A DNA stretch of 9,517 nucleotides, taken from the NCBI GenBank assembly GCA_012799755.1, contig JAAZKQ010000409.1:1-9517 (forward strand). Reading direction: 5' to 3'. Shown piece after piece: positions 1 to 6,945 of the stretch. The stretch is from Lentisphaerota bacterium (GTDB lineage: Bacteria > Verrucomicrobiota > Lentisphaeria > Oligosphaerales > Oligosphaeraceae). The notes beneath the pieces were generated by a model. The model was not told the DNA's origin, searched no databases, and saw only the letters and a program-made list of their open reading frames with translations. The translations under genes and the position numbers were made by a program. Positions within the stretch are counted from its first letter, which is position 1; each line of letters begins with the position of its first letter.

Positions 1-166
1 GCTGCGGGCTGCAAGCCCACAGCACGGTTGGCGCATGCGTGTGCAGGGAGGCGTTTGCGGGGTCATGTCACGCTGCGGGCTGCAAGCCCACAGCACGGTT
101 GGCGCATGCGTGTGCTGGGGGGGCGTTTGCGGGGTCATGTTACGCTGCGGGCTGCAAGCCCGCAGC
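1..166. repeat. Tandem 71/72-base repeat, two full units and a partial third, each starting with a hairpin
   Basis: Unit 1 is 1-71, unit 2 is 72-143, and a third begins at 144 and loses similarity after about 168. Units 1 and 2 differ by three substitutions and one inserted G. Every unit opens with a hairpin at 1-23, 72-94 and 144-166: left arm gctgcgggct, loop gca, right arm agcccgcagc in the third copy (perfect 10-bp stem). The first two copies have agcccacagc, which gives a C-A mismatch on the plus strand but a G-U wobble in minus-strand RNA. The array lies just downstream of mfd in its direction of transcription and may continue past the left edge. Nothing coding is supported in 1-226. 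Confidence 0.9.
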
Positions 167-226
167 ACAACTGGGAGAGGGGCGCTTGCTGCCGATTGCG
201 AGCTATGGGGCCTGGGGGGGGTTTTA

Positions 227-3200
227 TCACAGGCGAGTGAGGAGGTCAACGACGGCTTGGAGTTGTTCGTAGCCGTTGTCGCTGGTGAGTGTGGGCACCT
301 GTCGTTTGGCGTCTTTGACCAAGCCGCGGGGAGTCTCAATGACCACGCGGCGCTCGCGGACTTGCAGGCGGATGACGTCCTTTTTGCGGGCGAGGATGCG
401 CAGCTTGGTCAGCAGCAGGAGCGCCTCGCCGGCAGTGGGCAGCGGGCCGAAGCGGTCGCGCAATTCCTGCTGGAAGAGCTCCAGCTCCGAAAGAGAGGAC
501 ATGTTTTGCAGGCGCTTGTAGCAATCCACGCGGGCGCCTTCATCCTCGACGTAGGCGGCGGGAATCGCCACGGCGGTCATGCCGGGCGCCGCGACGGTGG
601 CGAAGGACAGGCGGTCGAAGCTGATGGCGATTTCCCGAGGGGGCTCGACGCCGCTGTTTTTTTCCAGGCGCTGGACGGCTTCCTTGAGCAACTGGCAGTA
701 GAGATCAAAGCCCACGGCAGCGATGTGGCCGCTTTGTTCGGTCCCCAGGATATTCCCGGCGCCGCGGATTTCCAGGTCGCGCAGGGCAAGTTTGAAGCCC
801 GCGCCGAGCTGCGTGTAGCGGCGGATGGCGGCCAGGCGCTGCCGGGCATTTTCGGGCAGCATGCCCATGGGCGGCAAAAGCAGGTATGCATAGCCTTGGC
901 GGTGATGGCGGCCGACACGCCCGCGCAGCTGGTAGAGTTCCGAGAGCCCGAAACGGTCGGCGCGATCAATGATGATGGTGTTGGCGTTGGGTATGTCAAT
1001 GCCGCTTTCAATGATGGTCGTGCAGATGAGCACGTCAATTTCCTTGCGGATGAAGCGGACGATGACGTCTTCGAGCTTGCCTGCCGGCATCTGGCCGTGG
1101 GCGATGGCGCAGCGCGCTTCGGGCAGCAGCTCTTTCAGGACGTCCAACATCTTGGCGATGGTCTGCACGCGATTATAGAGAAAGAAGGTCTGGCCGCCGC
1201 GCTCCATCTCACGGCGGATTGCCTCCCTAATCAGCTCCTTGTCAACGTTCGCCACGACGGTGGTCACGGGCAGGCGGTCCAGCGGCGCGGTCATGATGGT
1301 GCTGAGATTGCGAATGCCCGACAGGCTGAAGTACAGCGTGCGGGGGATGGGAGTCGCGGTCATGGTCAGGATATCCAGGTTGGCGCGCAGGGCCTTGAAA
1401 CGCTGTTTGTCCTTGACGCCAAAGCGTTGCTCCTCGTCAATGATAAGCAGTCCCAACGTCGAGAATTGCACATCGGCTTGCAGCAGCCGGTGGGTGCCGA
1501 TGACGATGTCTATTTCACCGAGGGCGAGTTTACTGACGATTTGGTTCTGCTCGCCTTTGCTGCGGAAGCGGCTGAGCATTTCGATGCGTACGGGAAATTC
1601 GGCCATGCGCTCGCGGAAAGTCTCGTAATGCTGCTGGGCGAGTACGGTGGTGGGCACCAGCACCGCGACCTGCTTGCCATTGAGGACGGCGCGGAAAGCC
1701 GCGCGCATGGCCACTTCGGTTTTGCCATAGCCGGCGTCGCCGCAGAGCAGGCGGTCCATGGGCTTGGGATTTTCCATGTCGGCGAGCACGGCGGCGATGG
1801 CTTCCTGCTGATCCGCGGTTTCCTCATAAGGGAAGGTTCCGGCGAAGGAGCGTTCCCATTCCACCTGCGGCTTATGGGCCGTGCCGGTGGCGCGTTGCCG
1901 CATTGCCTCAATGCGCAGGAGTTCCGCCGCCAGGTCCCAGGCCGCGTCCGCCGCCTGCTTTTTGGCGTTGCGCCAGGAGACACCGCCAATGCGACTGAGG
2001 CTGGGCGTGCCCTTGCCGGCACCCAGGTAGCGGCTGATCAAATGCGCCTGCTGCAGAGGCACATAGAGCCGCACCTCATCGGCGAATTCCAGTTCGATAA
2101 CGTCCTGCACCTCGCCGCCGGATTCCAAAGTGCGGATGCCGTGGAAGATACAAATGCCCTGGGTGACATGGACAGCCAAGGCGCCGTCTTCCAAGTCAAT
2201 GGCGTCGTGTATGGCCGCGTCTTGGCGGTAGGCGACATGGCGGTGCCGTCGCCGCGGGCCCTTGCGGCCGAAAATCTCGCGGTCGCTCAGCAACACCAGT
2301 TTGGCGGAAGGCAGGAGCAGGCCGCCGTCCAGCTCCTGCTGTTCCACCGCGATGGGCATTTCGCGCGTCAGCGGGTCGTCCTGGAGGATTTCCCGGAAGC
2401 GGTCCGTTTCGCCGGTGCCGGCGCAGCAGGCGACCAGCGTGTAGCCGCTGCGTTGCCAGCGCAGGAGATTGTCCCGCAGTTGCTGCCAATGCCACAGGGC
2501 CGCGCCGTCGCCCAGTTCGGGCAGGAGGGAGGAGAGTTCGGCACCGAGGCTGATGGCGTCGGTGTGGACGATGCTGCCGCCGGCGTCGCCAAGCAAGGCC
2601 GGATCGCCGCCATCGGTGAGCAGCTGCACGCAGTTTTCTGCCGATGCGAGCAGGGCTTGCCAGCCGGCATGGGTCTCTGCGTCGGCGTAGCTGTCCAGTT
2701 GTCGGACAATCAAATCAGGGGCGCAAAGCACCAGCGGCAGGTCATCGGCAAAGAAATCGTGCACCTTGGCCTTGTCACCGTCCGTATCTTCGAGCATGGC
2801 CATGCCGCGTGGCACAATGCAAAGTTCCGGCGTATCGCGAAAGGATCGCTGCGTGTCGGGCAGAAAGAAGCGCATGCTGTCAATATCGTCGCCCCAGAAC
2901 TCCATGCGCACGGGGGCATCGTAGAGCGGCGAATAGATGTCCATGATGCCGCCGCGGCGGGCGAACTCACCGGGTCGCTGGACCTCGAACTCATTGTCGT
3001 AATCCAGCTCTACGAGCTTCTTGGCCAAGGCGTCGGGGGCGATGCTCATGCCTTTGCGCAGGGTGAAGCTCTGCTCGCGGTAGTTTTTCGGCGTGATGGT
3101 TTCGGACAGCAGCACTGCTGCCGTGGTCACAAAAATCGCGTTGCGACCGCTCAAGGCCGCGTCCAGAGCGGCGCAACGGCCGGCCTCATTCTCGGGTATC

Positions 3201-3478
3201 CACTGTCGGCGGCCCAAGGCGACTTCAGGCAATGGAATGACCGGCCGCGTTTCACCCAGAAGTTTCAGCATGGAGCTCAGGGCGGTGGCGAGAGCCTCGG
3301 CGCGACCGCTGTCAGCGGCGACGACAAGCAGGCGCGAGGACCTGGCCAGGCAGAGCTGGCCGATGGCCAACGGCAGCAGCGCGTCATCATGCAATGCAAA
3401 ACGGCAGGCGCCGGATGGGATTTGCGCCTGCCGTGCCCATTTCTGGAGGATGTCACGCCATGCCGGCATTGGTGCCAT
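227..3478 (-). CDS. mfd: Transcription-repair coupling factor Mfd
   Basis: This ATP-dependent DNA translocase pushes RNA polymerase off when it stalls at lesions and recruits UvrA for nucleotide excision repair. The protein is 1083 residues; the E. coli protein is 1148. Visible parts in order: UvrB-like N-terminal region with the PGEFARRGGIMDIY motif (about 169-182); RNA-polymerase-interacting domain (about 428-490); helicase lobe 1 with Walker A GDAGYGKTE (580-588), DEEQRFGV (681-688) and TATPIPRT (707-714); lobe 2 with TTIIESGIDIPNANT (820-834) and QLRGRVGR (850-857); and the C-terminal TRCF domain (about 940-1083). In the polymerase-binding domain the usual HGIGR/HGVGR stretch reads QGICI. 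ATG 3478 has an AAGGA only 2 bases upstream. A second ATG at 3469 (Met4) is 11 bases away and could be the true start. The gene follows the porin gene by 57 bases. The identification is firm. Confidence 0.97.
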   Translation of the reverse strand: MAPMPAWRDILQKWARQAQIPSGACRFALHDDALLPLAIGQLCLARSSRLLVVAADSGRAEALATALSSMLKLLGETRPVIPLPEVALGRRQWIPENEAGRCAALDAALSGRNAIFVTTAAVLLSETITPKNYREQSFTLRKGMSIAPDALAKKLVELDYDNEFEVQRPGEFARRGGIMDIYSPLYDAPVRMEFWGDDIDSMRFFLPDTQRSFRDTPELCIVPRGMAMLEDTDGDKAKVHDFFADDLPLVLCAPDLIVRQLDSYADAETHAGWQALLASAENCVQLLTDGGDPALLGDAGGSIVHTDAISLGAELSSLLPELGDGAALWHWQQLRDNLLRWQRSGYTLVACCAGTGETDRFREILQDDPLTREMPIAVEQQELDGGLLLPSAKLVLLSDREIFGRKGPRRRHRHVAYRQDAAIHDAIDLEDGALAVHVTQGICIFHGIRTLESGGEVQDVIELEFADEVRLYVPLQQAHLISRYLGAGKGTPSLSRIGGVSWRNAKKQAADAAWDLAAELLRIEAMRQRATGTAHKPQVEWERSFAGTFPYEETADQQEAIAAVLADMENPKPMDRLLCGDAGYGKTEVAMRAAFRAVLNGKQVAVLVPTTVLAQQHYETFRERMAEFPVRIEMLSRFRSKGEQNQIVSKLALGEIDIVIGTHRLLQADVQFSTLGLLIIDEEQRFGVKDKQRFKALRANLDILTMTATPIPRTLYFSLSGIRNLSTIMTAPLDRLPVTTVVANVDKELIREAIRREMERGGQTFFLYNRVQTIAKMLDVLKELLPEARCAIAHGQMPAGKLEDVIVRFIRKEIDVLICTTIIESGIDIPNANTIIIDRADRFGLSELYQLRGRVGRHHRQGYAYLLLPPMGMLPENARQRLAAIRRYTQLGAGFKLALRDLEIRGAGNILGTEQSGHIAAVGFDLYCQLLKEAVQRLEKNSGVEPPREIAISFDRLSFATVAAPGMTAVAIPAAYVEDEGARVDCYKRLQNMSSLSELELFQQELRDRFGPLPTAGEALLLLTKLRILARKKDVIRLQVRERRVVIETPRGLVKDAKRQVPTLTSDNGYEQLQAVVDLLTRL

Positions 3479-3492
3479 GGTCCTTCATGCGG

Positions 3493-3521
3493 TATCAAGA
3501 CTCCTCGCGGAAAGCTGTCAA
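3493..3521 (-). promoter_or_regulatory. Possible mfd promoter with a perfect -35 box
   Basis: On the minus strand, TTGACA (3521-3516) is followed after 17 bases by TTGATA (3498-3493), a poor match to the -10 consensus. It sits between the porin stop and the mfd ATG. Transcription would begin about 8 bases before ATG 3478, which leaves little room for a ribosome site and would suit Met4 at 3469 better. The -35 box is exact and the -10 is weak, so this is tentative. Mfd could equally be transcribed from the porin promoter. Confidence 0.25.
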
Positions 3522-3536
3522 ACAGTCAGCGTGGTC

Positions 3537-4391
3537 TTAAAATTCAAGGTTCAGGGCGAAGCCCCAGAGGACATTGCAGCTGTTATTCATCGGGTCGTCT
3601 CTCCAGACTTCGCGCAGATCGTGATCCAAGGCCCAGGCGATGATCACAAAGGGGCCGAAGTTGCAATGATCACAGGGGGCGACATTCAGGCCGGCTTTGA
3701 ACTGCAAGGCCGTCAGGGCATTTTGGGCCACGCCGTAGTTGTAGTCATTGTATTTGCTGTTGGCCCAGAAGAGCGCGCCTTCCAGGTCCAGACTGAGTTT
3801 TTCACTGATAGCGGACAATACCACGCTGTGGCTGCCGCCGAGGCTGGTCCAGAACATATCGTTTTCAAAATCCCAGGCAATGGTCAGGGACGGTTGCAGG
3901 AGCAGCTCGTCCAGGGTCGCTTTCAGGCTGATTTCCTGCGTATCCAATTCTGAAAAGCTCGGGTAGTCGAGGTAGGTATAGGTTGCTTCCAGGCTGAGAG
4001 CACCAAGCAGCGGGACATCTGTGAAGCTGTAGCCGTAGCCGGCGTAGTAGTTCCACTCTTCGAAGTCGTCGTCCTGCATGCCATTATCGTCCATGCAGTC
4101 CCAGGTGGCCCAGACGCCTGCGAAGAAGCCCTTCCATTCCAGGCTGATTTCAGGCTGCCAGACATTACCGGAATTCCAGACAAAGCCGTTGTAAATATAG
4201 GCGGATGCATAGGTGATGGTGGCTGAGAGCGTTGGCAGGTTGCTTTCGTCTTCTTCGACTACTACGGCAGGCCCGGCGGGGGGCGTTGTCGTCGTGTTGC
4301 TAGCGTCCTGTGCTCTGAGGCTAACGCTTAAAAACATCATCGTTGTGCTCAAGAAGGCGATGCGCCCCAATGCGGTCAAAAAGCTCTTCAT
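3537..4391 (-). CDS. Outer-membrane beta-barrel protein, TorF-like putative porin
   Basis: The protein has 284 residues. A signal peptide covers about 1-27 (Lys2, Arg10, hydrophobic core to about 24, likely cleavage after LRA). A Thr/Pro/Glu-rich linker follows (about 30-50), then a run of amphipathic strands rich in Tyr and Trp, ending in NLEF. A terminal Phe is the usual signal for insertion by the BAM machinery. The pattern YASAYIYNGF (61-70), followed by WKGFFAGVWATW, resembles the TorF/Gcw_chp putative porin family. This is recognised by pattern and not by a diagnostic motif, so the substrate is unknown. Four cysteines are present (99, 240, 243, 272), with a PCDHC pair that is unusual for a barrel strand. 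The ATG at 4391 is well supported: AAAGGA lies 7 bases upstream (4399-4404). It is the first gene after a 472-base gap and probably has its own promoter there. Mfd lies 57 bases downstream. Confidence 0.75.
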   Translation of the reverse strand: MKSFLTALGRIAFLSTTMMFLSVSLRAQDASNTTTTPPAGPAVVVEEDESNLPTLSATITYASAYIYNGFVWNSGNVWQPEISLEWKGFFAGVWATWDCMDDNGMQDDDFEEWNYYAGYGYSFTDVPLLGALSLEATYTYLDYPSFSELDTQEISLKATLDELLLQPSLTIAWDFENDMFWTSLGGSHSVVLSAISEKLSLDLEGALFWANSKYNDYNYGVAQNALTALQFKAGLNVAPCDHCNFGPFVIIAWALDHDLREVWRDDPMNNSCNVLWGFALNLEF

Positions 4392-4471
4392 TTGTGTGTC
4401 CTTTCCGAAAATAATTCATGTGTGAAATCTTGGGTTAGCAAAAGCAGATTTGATACATTTGACAGGCATTC

Positions 4472-4496
4472 AGTAGTGCCCCTACTGGGCACCACT
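4472..4496. repeat. Imperfect hairpin, 10-bp stem
   Basis: Arms 4472-4481 and 4487-4496 surround the loop ctact. Nine of ten pairs are Watson-Crick. The odd pair (4475/4493) is A-C on the plus strand and G-U on the minus strand, which is the strand transcribed into the porin gene. It lies about 80 bases upstream of the porin ATG. No T tract follows on the minus strand, so an intrinsic terminator for the esterase is unlikely. Confidence 0.7.
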
Positions 4497-4505
4497 TTTG
4501 GGAGT

Positions 4506-4541
4506 ATGCCTATCCCCAGGCTGAAGCCTGGGGATAGGCAT
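4506..4541. repeat. Perfect 17-bp inverted repeat with a 2-base centre
   Basis: The left arm atgcctatccccaggct (4506-4522) and right arm agcctggggataggcat (4525-4541) are exact reverse complements around ga. In practice it would fold as a 16-bp stem with a 4-base loop, tgaa. A second small hairpin, gcgcc-tac-ggcgc, follows at 4548-4560. Neither is followed by a T tract on either strand. The form is that of an intergenic REP-like palindrome and not of a terminator. Confidence 0.9.
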
Positions 4542-4805
4542 GGTTAAGCGCCTACGGCGCAAATACATGCATAAATGATTGATAGGCAGCTCCTTGAACC
4601 GGCAATATGCAATATGTGGTGACGGCAGCGATATTTGGCAGCGCACACCGGAATCAGCGCCATCTCACGAGAGCGATTCCGGCTACCGCAGCCTGAAGGC
4701 TAGCAAATGTTCATTACAAAACTTCGCACACTAACCTAAGAATACGTTTTTTCTACTCACAAACGGGAGAAGTGTTGCTTTCTGCGAGGGTGAGGGGGCA
4801 TAATG

Positions 4806-4840
4806 CCGGCGGTGACAGTCTTCGGGGCCGCCACCGTCGG
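4806..4840. repeat. Inverted repeat just downstream of the esterase gene
   Basis: Arms ccggcggtg (4806-4814) and caccgtcgg (4832-4840) pair over nine positions, with one G-T pair on the plus strand (A-C on the minus strand). It begins 23 bases past the esterase stop in the direction of transcription. The position suits a terminator or mRNA 3'-end hairpin, but no T tract follows and the mismatch is worse on the transcribed strand. Confidence 0.4.
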
Positions 4841-4863
4841 TCATGCGCCAAGTTGCGGCGCAC

Positions 4864-6870
4864 TTATTCCATGCCCATGCGTTCGTCCCAGGGGTCAATC
4901 ATGGTCAGGCGTTGACCGAGCGCGACATAGAGGTCCGGCAGATCAAAATAGCGCAGCACATTTCTCGGGGTGCTGGCTGCGGGCCAATCGGACACGCCGG
5001 CTTTGATCCATTGCAGGAAGCTGGTGGGGGCATTGTAGAGGGTGACGTCAACGACTTCATCGCGAAGCATGGCGGCGAAGGCGGCCAGCAATGCGCCTTG
5101 GCCGCGGCCATAGAGATGGACGCTTTTGGCTCCCTCGGCTTTGAGCAGATCGAGGGTGCGGATGATATCGAAGACCCTACGGCCGAACATGCTCTCGCCG
5201 AACATCAGGGCGGTGGAATGCATCATGTAGTCCATGCCGTAGGAACGGTACATGCTGAGGTGGTCTTCGGGCATGGATTCGCCCAAGCCGCGGACGTCCA
5301 GCGCGTAGAGAGCGCCTCCCTTGTTCAATTCGGCAACAAAGGCGCAGTCTTGGCTGTCAAGCTCGGAGCTGAGATGCGGTAGGAAGAGGTGGACTTCTTC
5401 CTCAACGTCAAGAGTCGAATTGCGGTCTTTGTGCTGCAGGCGCTTGCGCATAATGGCCAGGATATCGCCCTCGGTTTCAATGGCGCTGCGTTGCCAGACT
5501 TCGTTGCCCACGCGCTGGGGGCGGAGAACGCGGTAGTGCGGTACGCCGTCGAGCTCGGGGAACTTCAGCAAGTTGACGAGTGTGTTGCGCCATTCGCTGG
5601 TATTTTTCGGCGCTTGGCGGCAGCTTGCCCAGGCATCGGCAGTCGTTGCGATGATCTCGTAGATGGGCTTGGAGCCGGCTTTGACCACATTGGCCTCGGG
5701 GCAGCAGGCGAGCTCAGCTTCCGGCACGGGCTTGGGCTCGATTTCGCCGGCCGCGCCGGGCATGCCGGCGTGTTTGTGGAAGAAATTCAGCATGGCCTGC
5801 TGGTTATGCGACGAGTAGCCGTGGGTGGTGGGGCCGATGAAGAGCTCGACTTTGTCGCCGGCGCCCAGGAGTTCATAGAAGCGCTTGAGCTCTCCATAGG
5901 CCTCCTCAAGGCCGCGACGCTCGAAGAAATCGTAGCGCTGGCCGAGGAGAATGGCCGGCAGCGGGGCCCGGATGATCATCAGATCAACCATTTCCAAGCC
6001 GGCGCCGATAATGCCGGGCGGGCATTGTTCGCTGTCAGTGGGCAGCTCGTTTTCGATATTGGTCAGGAAGCTGGTGACATGGCAGCTCGGCGCGGCCATG
6101 CTGAGGCGTTCGTCGTTGGCCCAAATCCACTCAGTGAGAGTGCCGCCGCCTGAGTTGCCGGTGATGCCCAAGCGTTTCGGATCAACTTCCGGCCGGGCGG
6201 CGAGGACGTCAATGGCGCGGCGTCCATCCCAGACGCGCCAGCTGCCGAAGAAGTCGCCGAGCAATTCCAGCTGTCTGCCCATGACGTTATGAGCATCGCA
6301 GAGCTGCTTGCCGCTGCCCAGGCGCGTGAGTTTGGGGTATTGGTCACGTTCGCCTTGATGAATGGGATCAACCATAAGGACGACGAAGCCATCATGGACC
6401 AGCCGCAGCGCAAAGGACTGGTAGGTTTCGCTGAACTTGCCCTCCTTGCTGTGGCCACAGCAGCCGATGACGCCTGGCGCGGGCGCAGTCAAGCCATCGG
6501 GCACATAGAGGTTTGTGGTCACCCAGAAATCCGGTCGGCTGTTGAAGATGATCTTCTCAACGCGGTAGCCGTCGAACTGCTTGACGTCACTGATGCGTAC
6601 ATCCAGGGGTGTCCATTCGGGCCAGGGGCCGAAGGCGGCGTCAATGGCCTTGCGGAGCTTGTTCTGATAGGCAATGGCGTCCTCACGGGTGCGCAGCGCG
6701 GCCAGTTCGCGGCTACGTTCGGCGCGCATCGCCCGCAGTTTGTGAATGTAATGATCAATGACCATGTGCTGGTAGCCGTTTTTCATTGTCAAGGTGTCCT
6801 TTTTGCTGGTGCCTGCCGATCCTGCCGATAAAGAAGAGAAGAAAGCCAATAAGAGAAGGCCGTTTTTCAT
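4864..6870 (-). CDS. Exported two-lobed alpha/beta hydrolase, acetyl-xylan-esterase-like
   Basis: Counted from ATG 6870, the protein has 668 residues. Residues 1-20 look like a short signal peptide (MKNGLLLLAFF, then Ser/Ala/Gly), so export is likely. The first lobe (about 90-370) is an acetyl-xylan-esterase/dienelactone-hydrolase-type fold with nucleophile motif GNSGGG (Ser240), a likely acid in YDFF (Asp314) and a likely base in THGY (His350). The second lobe (about 400-668) repeats the fold (LDVRGLGES near 525-533), but its nucleophile elbow reads GRGQG, with Gly in place of Ser, so it is probably inactive. The family removes acyl groups from polysaccharides or similar esters; the actual substrate is not visible. 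A TTG in frame at 6876 is a less likely start, and an internal ATG at 6786 with AAGGA 10 bases upstream would give a 640-residue form without a signal peptide. The gene begins 75 bases after the HD-CoaD stop. Confidence 0.8.
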   Translation of the reverse strand: MKNGLLLLAFFSSLSAGSAGTSKKDTLTMKNGYQHMVIDHYIHKLRAMRAERSRELAALRTREDAIAYQNKLRKAIDAAFGPWPEWTPLDVRISDVKQFDGYRVEKIIFNSRPDFWVTTNLYVPDGLTAPAPGVIGCCGHSKEGKFSETYQSFALRLVHDGFVVLMVDPIHQGERDQYPKLTRLGSGKQLCDAHNVMGRQLELLGDFFGSWRVWDGRRAIDVLAARPEVDPKRLGITGNSGGGTLTEWIWANDERLSMAAPSCHVTSFLTNIENELPTDSEQCPPGIIGAGLEMVDLMIIRAPLPAILLGQRYDFFERRGLEEAYGELKRFYELLGAGDKVELFIGPTTHGYSSHNQQAMLNFFHKHAGMPGAAGEIEPKPVPEAELACCPEANVVKAGSKPIYEIIATTADAWASCRQAPKNTSEWRNTLVNLLKFPELDGVPHYRVLRPQRVGNEVWQRSAIETEGDILAIMRKRLQHKDRNSTLDVEEEVHLFLPHLSSELDSQDCAFVAELNKGGALYALDVRGLGESMPEDHLSMYRSYGMDYMMHSTALMFGESMFGRRVFDIIRTLDLLKAEGAKSVHLYGRGQGALLAAFAAMLRDEVVDVTLYNAPTSFLQWIKAGVSDWPAASTPRNVLRYFDLPDLYVALGQRLTMIDPWDERMGME

Positions 6871-6894
6871 TGTCAACGAGTCTTTTTTTGCTGG
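6775..6894 (-). repeat. In-frame direct repeat of the esterase translation-start region
   Basis: Two imperfect copies, 6775-6809 and 6859-6894, lie 84 bases (28 codons) apart. Both read TTGACAATGAAAAACGGC on the minus strand (18 identical bases), preceded by a related purine-rich stretch after CCAGC. The inner copy has AAAAAGGACACC, a good ribosome site. The outer copy has AAAAAAAGACTCG, a weaker one. The codons between them encode the hydrophobic signal-peptide-like segment, so the protein carries TMKNG twice. The 49-base spacer also holds a short tandem repeat (cctgccgat twice, 6812-6829). Confidence 0.9.
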
Positions 6895-6945
6895 CTGTTG
6901 TCTGCTTGCTACGCACTGGTATGGCGCTTGTTGCGGTCATGGGGC

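Larger units (their letters stand above)
4392..4863. other. 472-base intergenic region with many palindromes
   Basis: No convincing gene is present. The small frames here lack ribosome sites and recognisable sequence. From left to right it holds the porin ribosome site (4399-4406), an imperfect hairpin at 4472-4496, a 17-bp palindrome at 4506-4541, a short hairpin at 4548-4560 (arms gcgcc and ggcgc, loop tac), an 8-bp inverted repeat at 4648-4655 / 4675-4682 (ccggaatc and gattccgg), a small agcc-tgaa-ggct hairpin at 4690-4701, and an inverted repeat at 4806-4840. The stretch 4560-4800 is less GC-rich than the flanking genes. A promoter for the porin gene must lie here or further upstream, but no box pair stands out. 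Confidence 0.8.

Noticed and set aside
1..166. CRISPR array
   Set aside because: The 71/72-base units are repeated along nearly their full length, with no unique spacers, and no cas gene is present.
35..3643. A 1202-codon open frame on the plus strand, opposite mfd
   Set aside because: It is the antisense of mfd, kept open by GC-rich third codon positions. Its translation has no recognisable domain and it begins inside the tandem repeat. The Mfd motifs on the other strand are unambiguous.
4392..4470. Promoter for the porin gene (TGTCAA ... TGCTAA on the minus strand)
   Set aside because: Both boxes are poor and the AT-rich stretch offers several equal choices, so none can be singled out.
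4459..4487. Plus-strand TTGACA at 4459-4464 as a promoter
   Set aside because: No acceptable -10 box follows at 16-18 bases and there is no plus-strand gene to the right.
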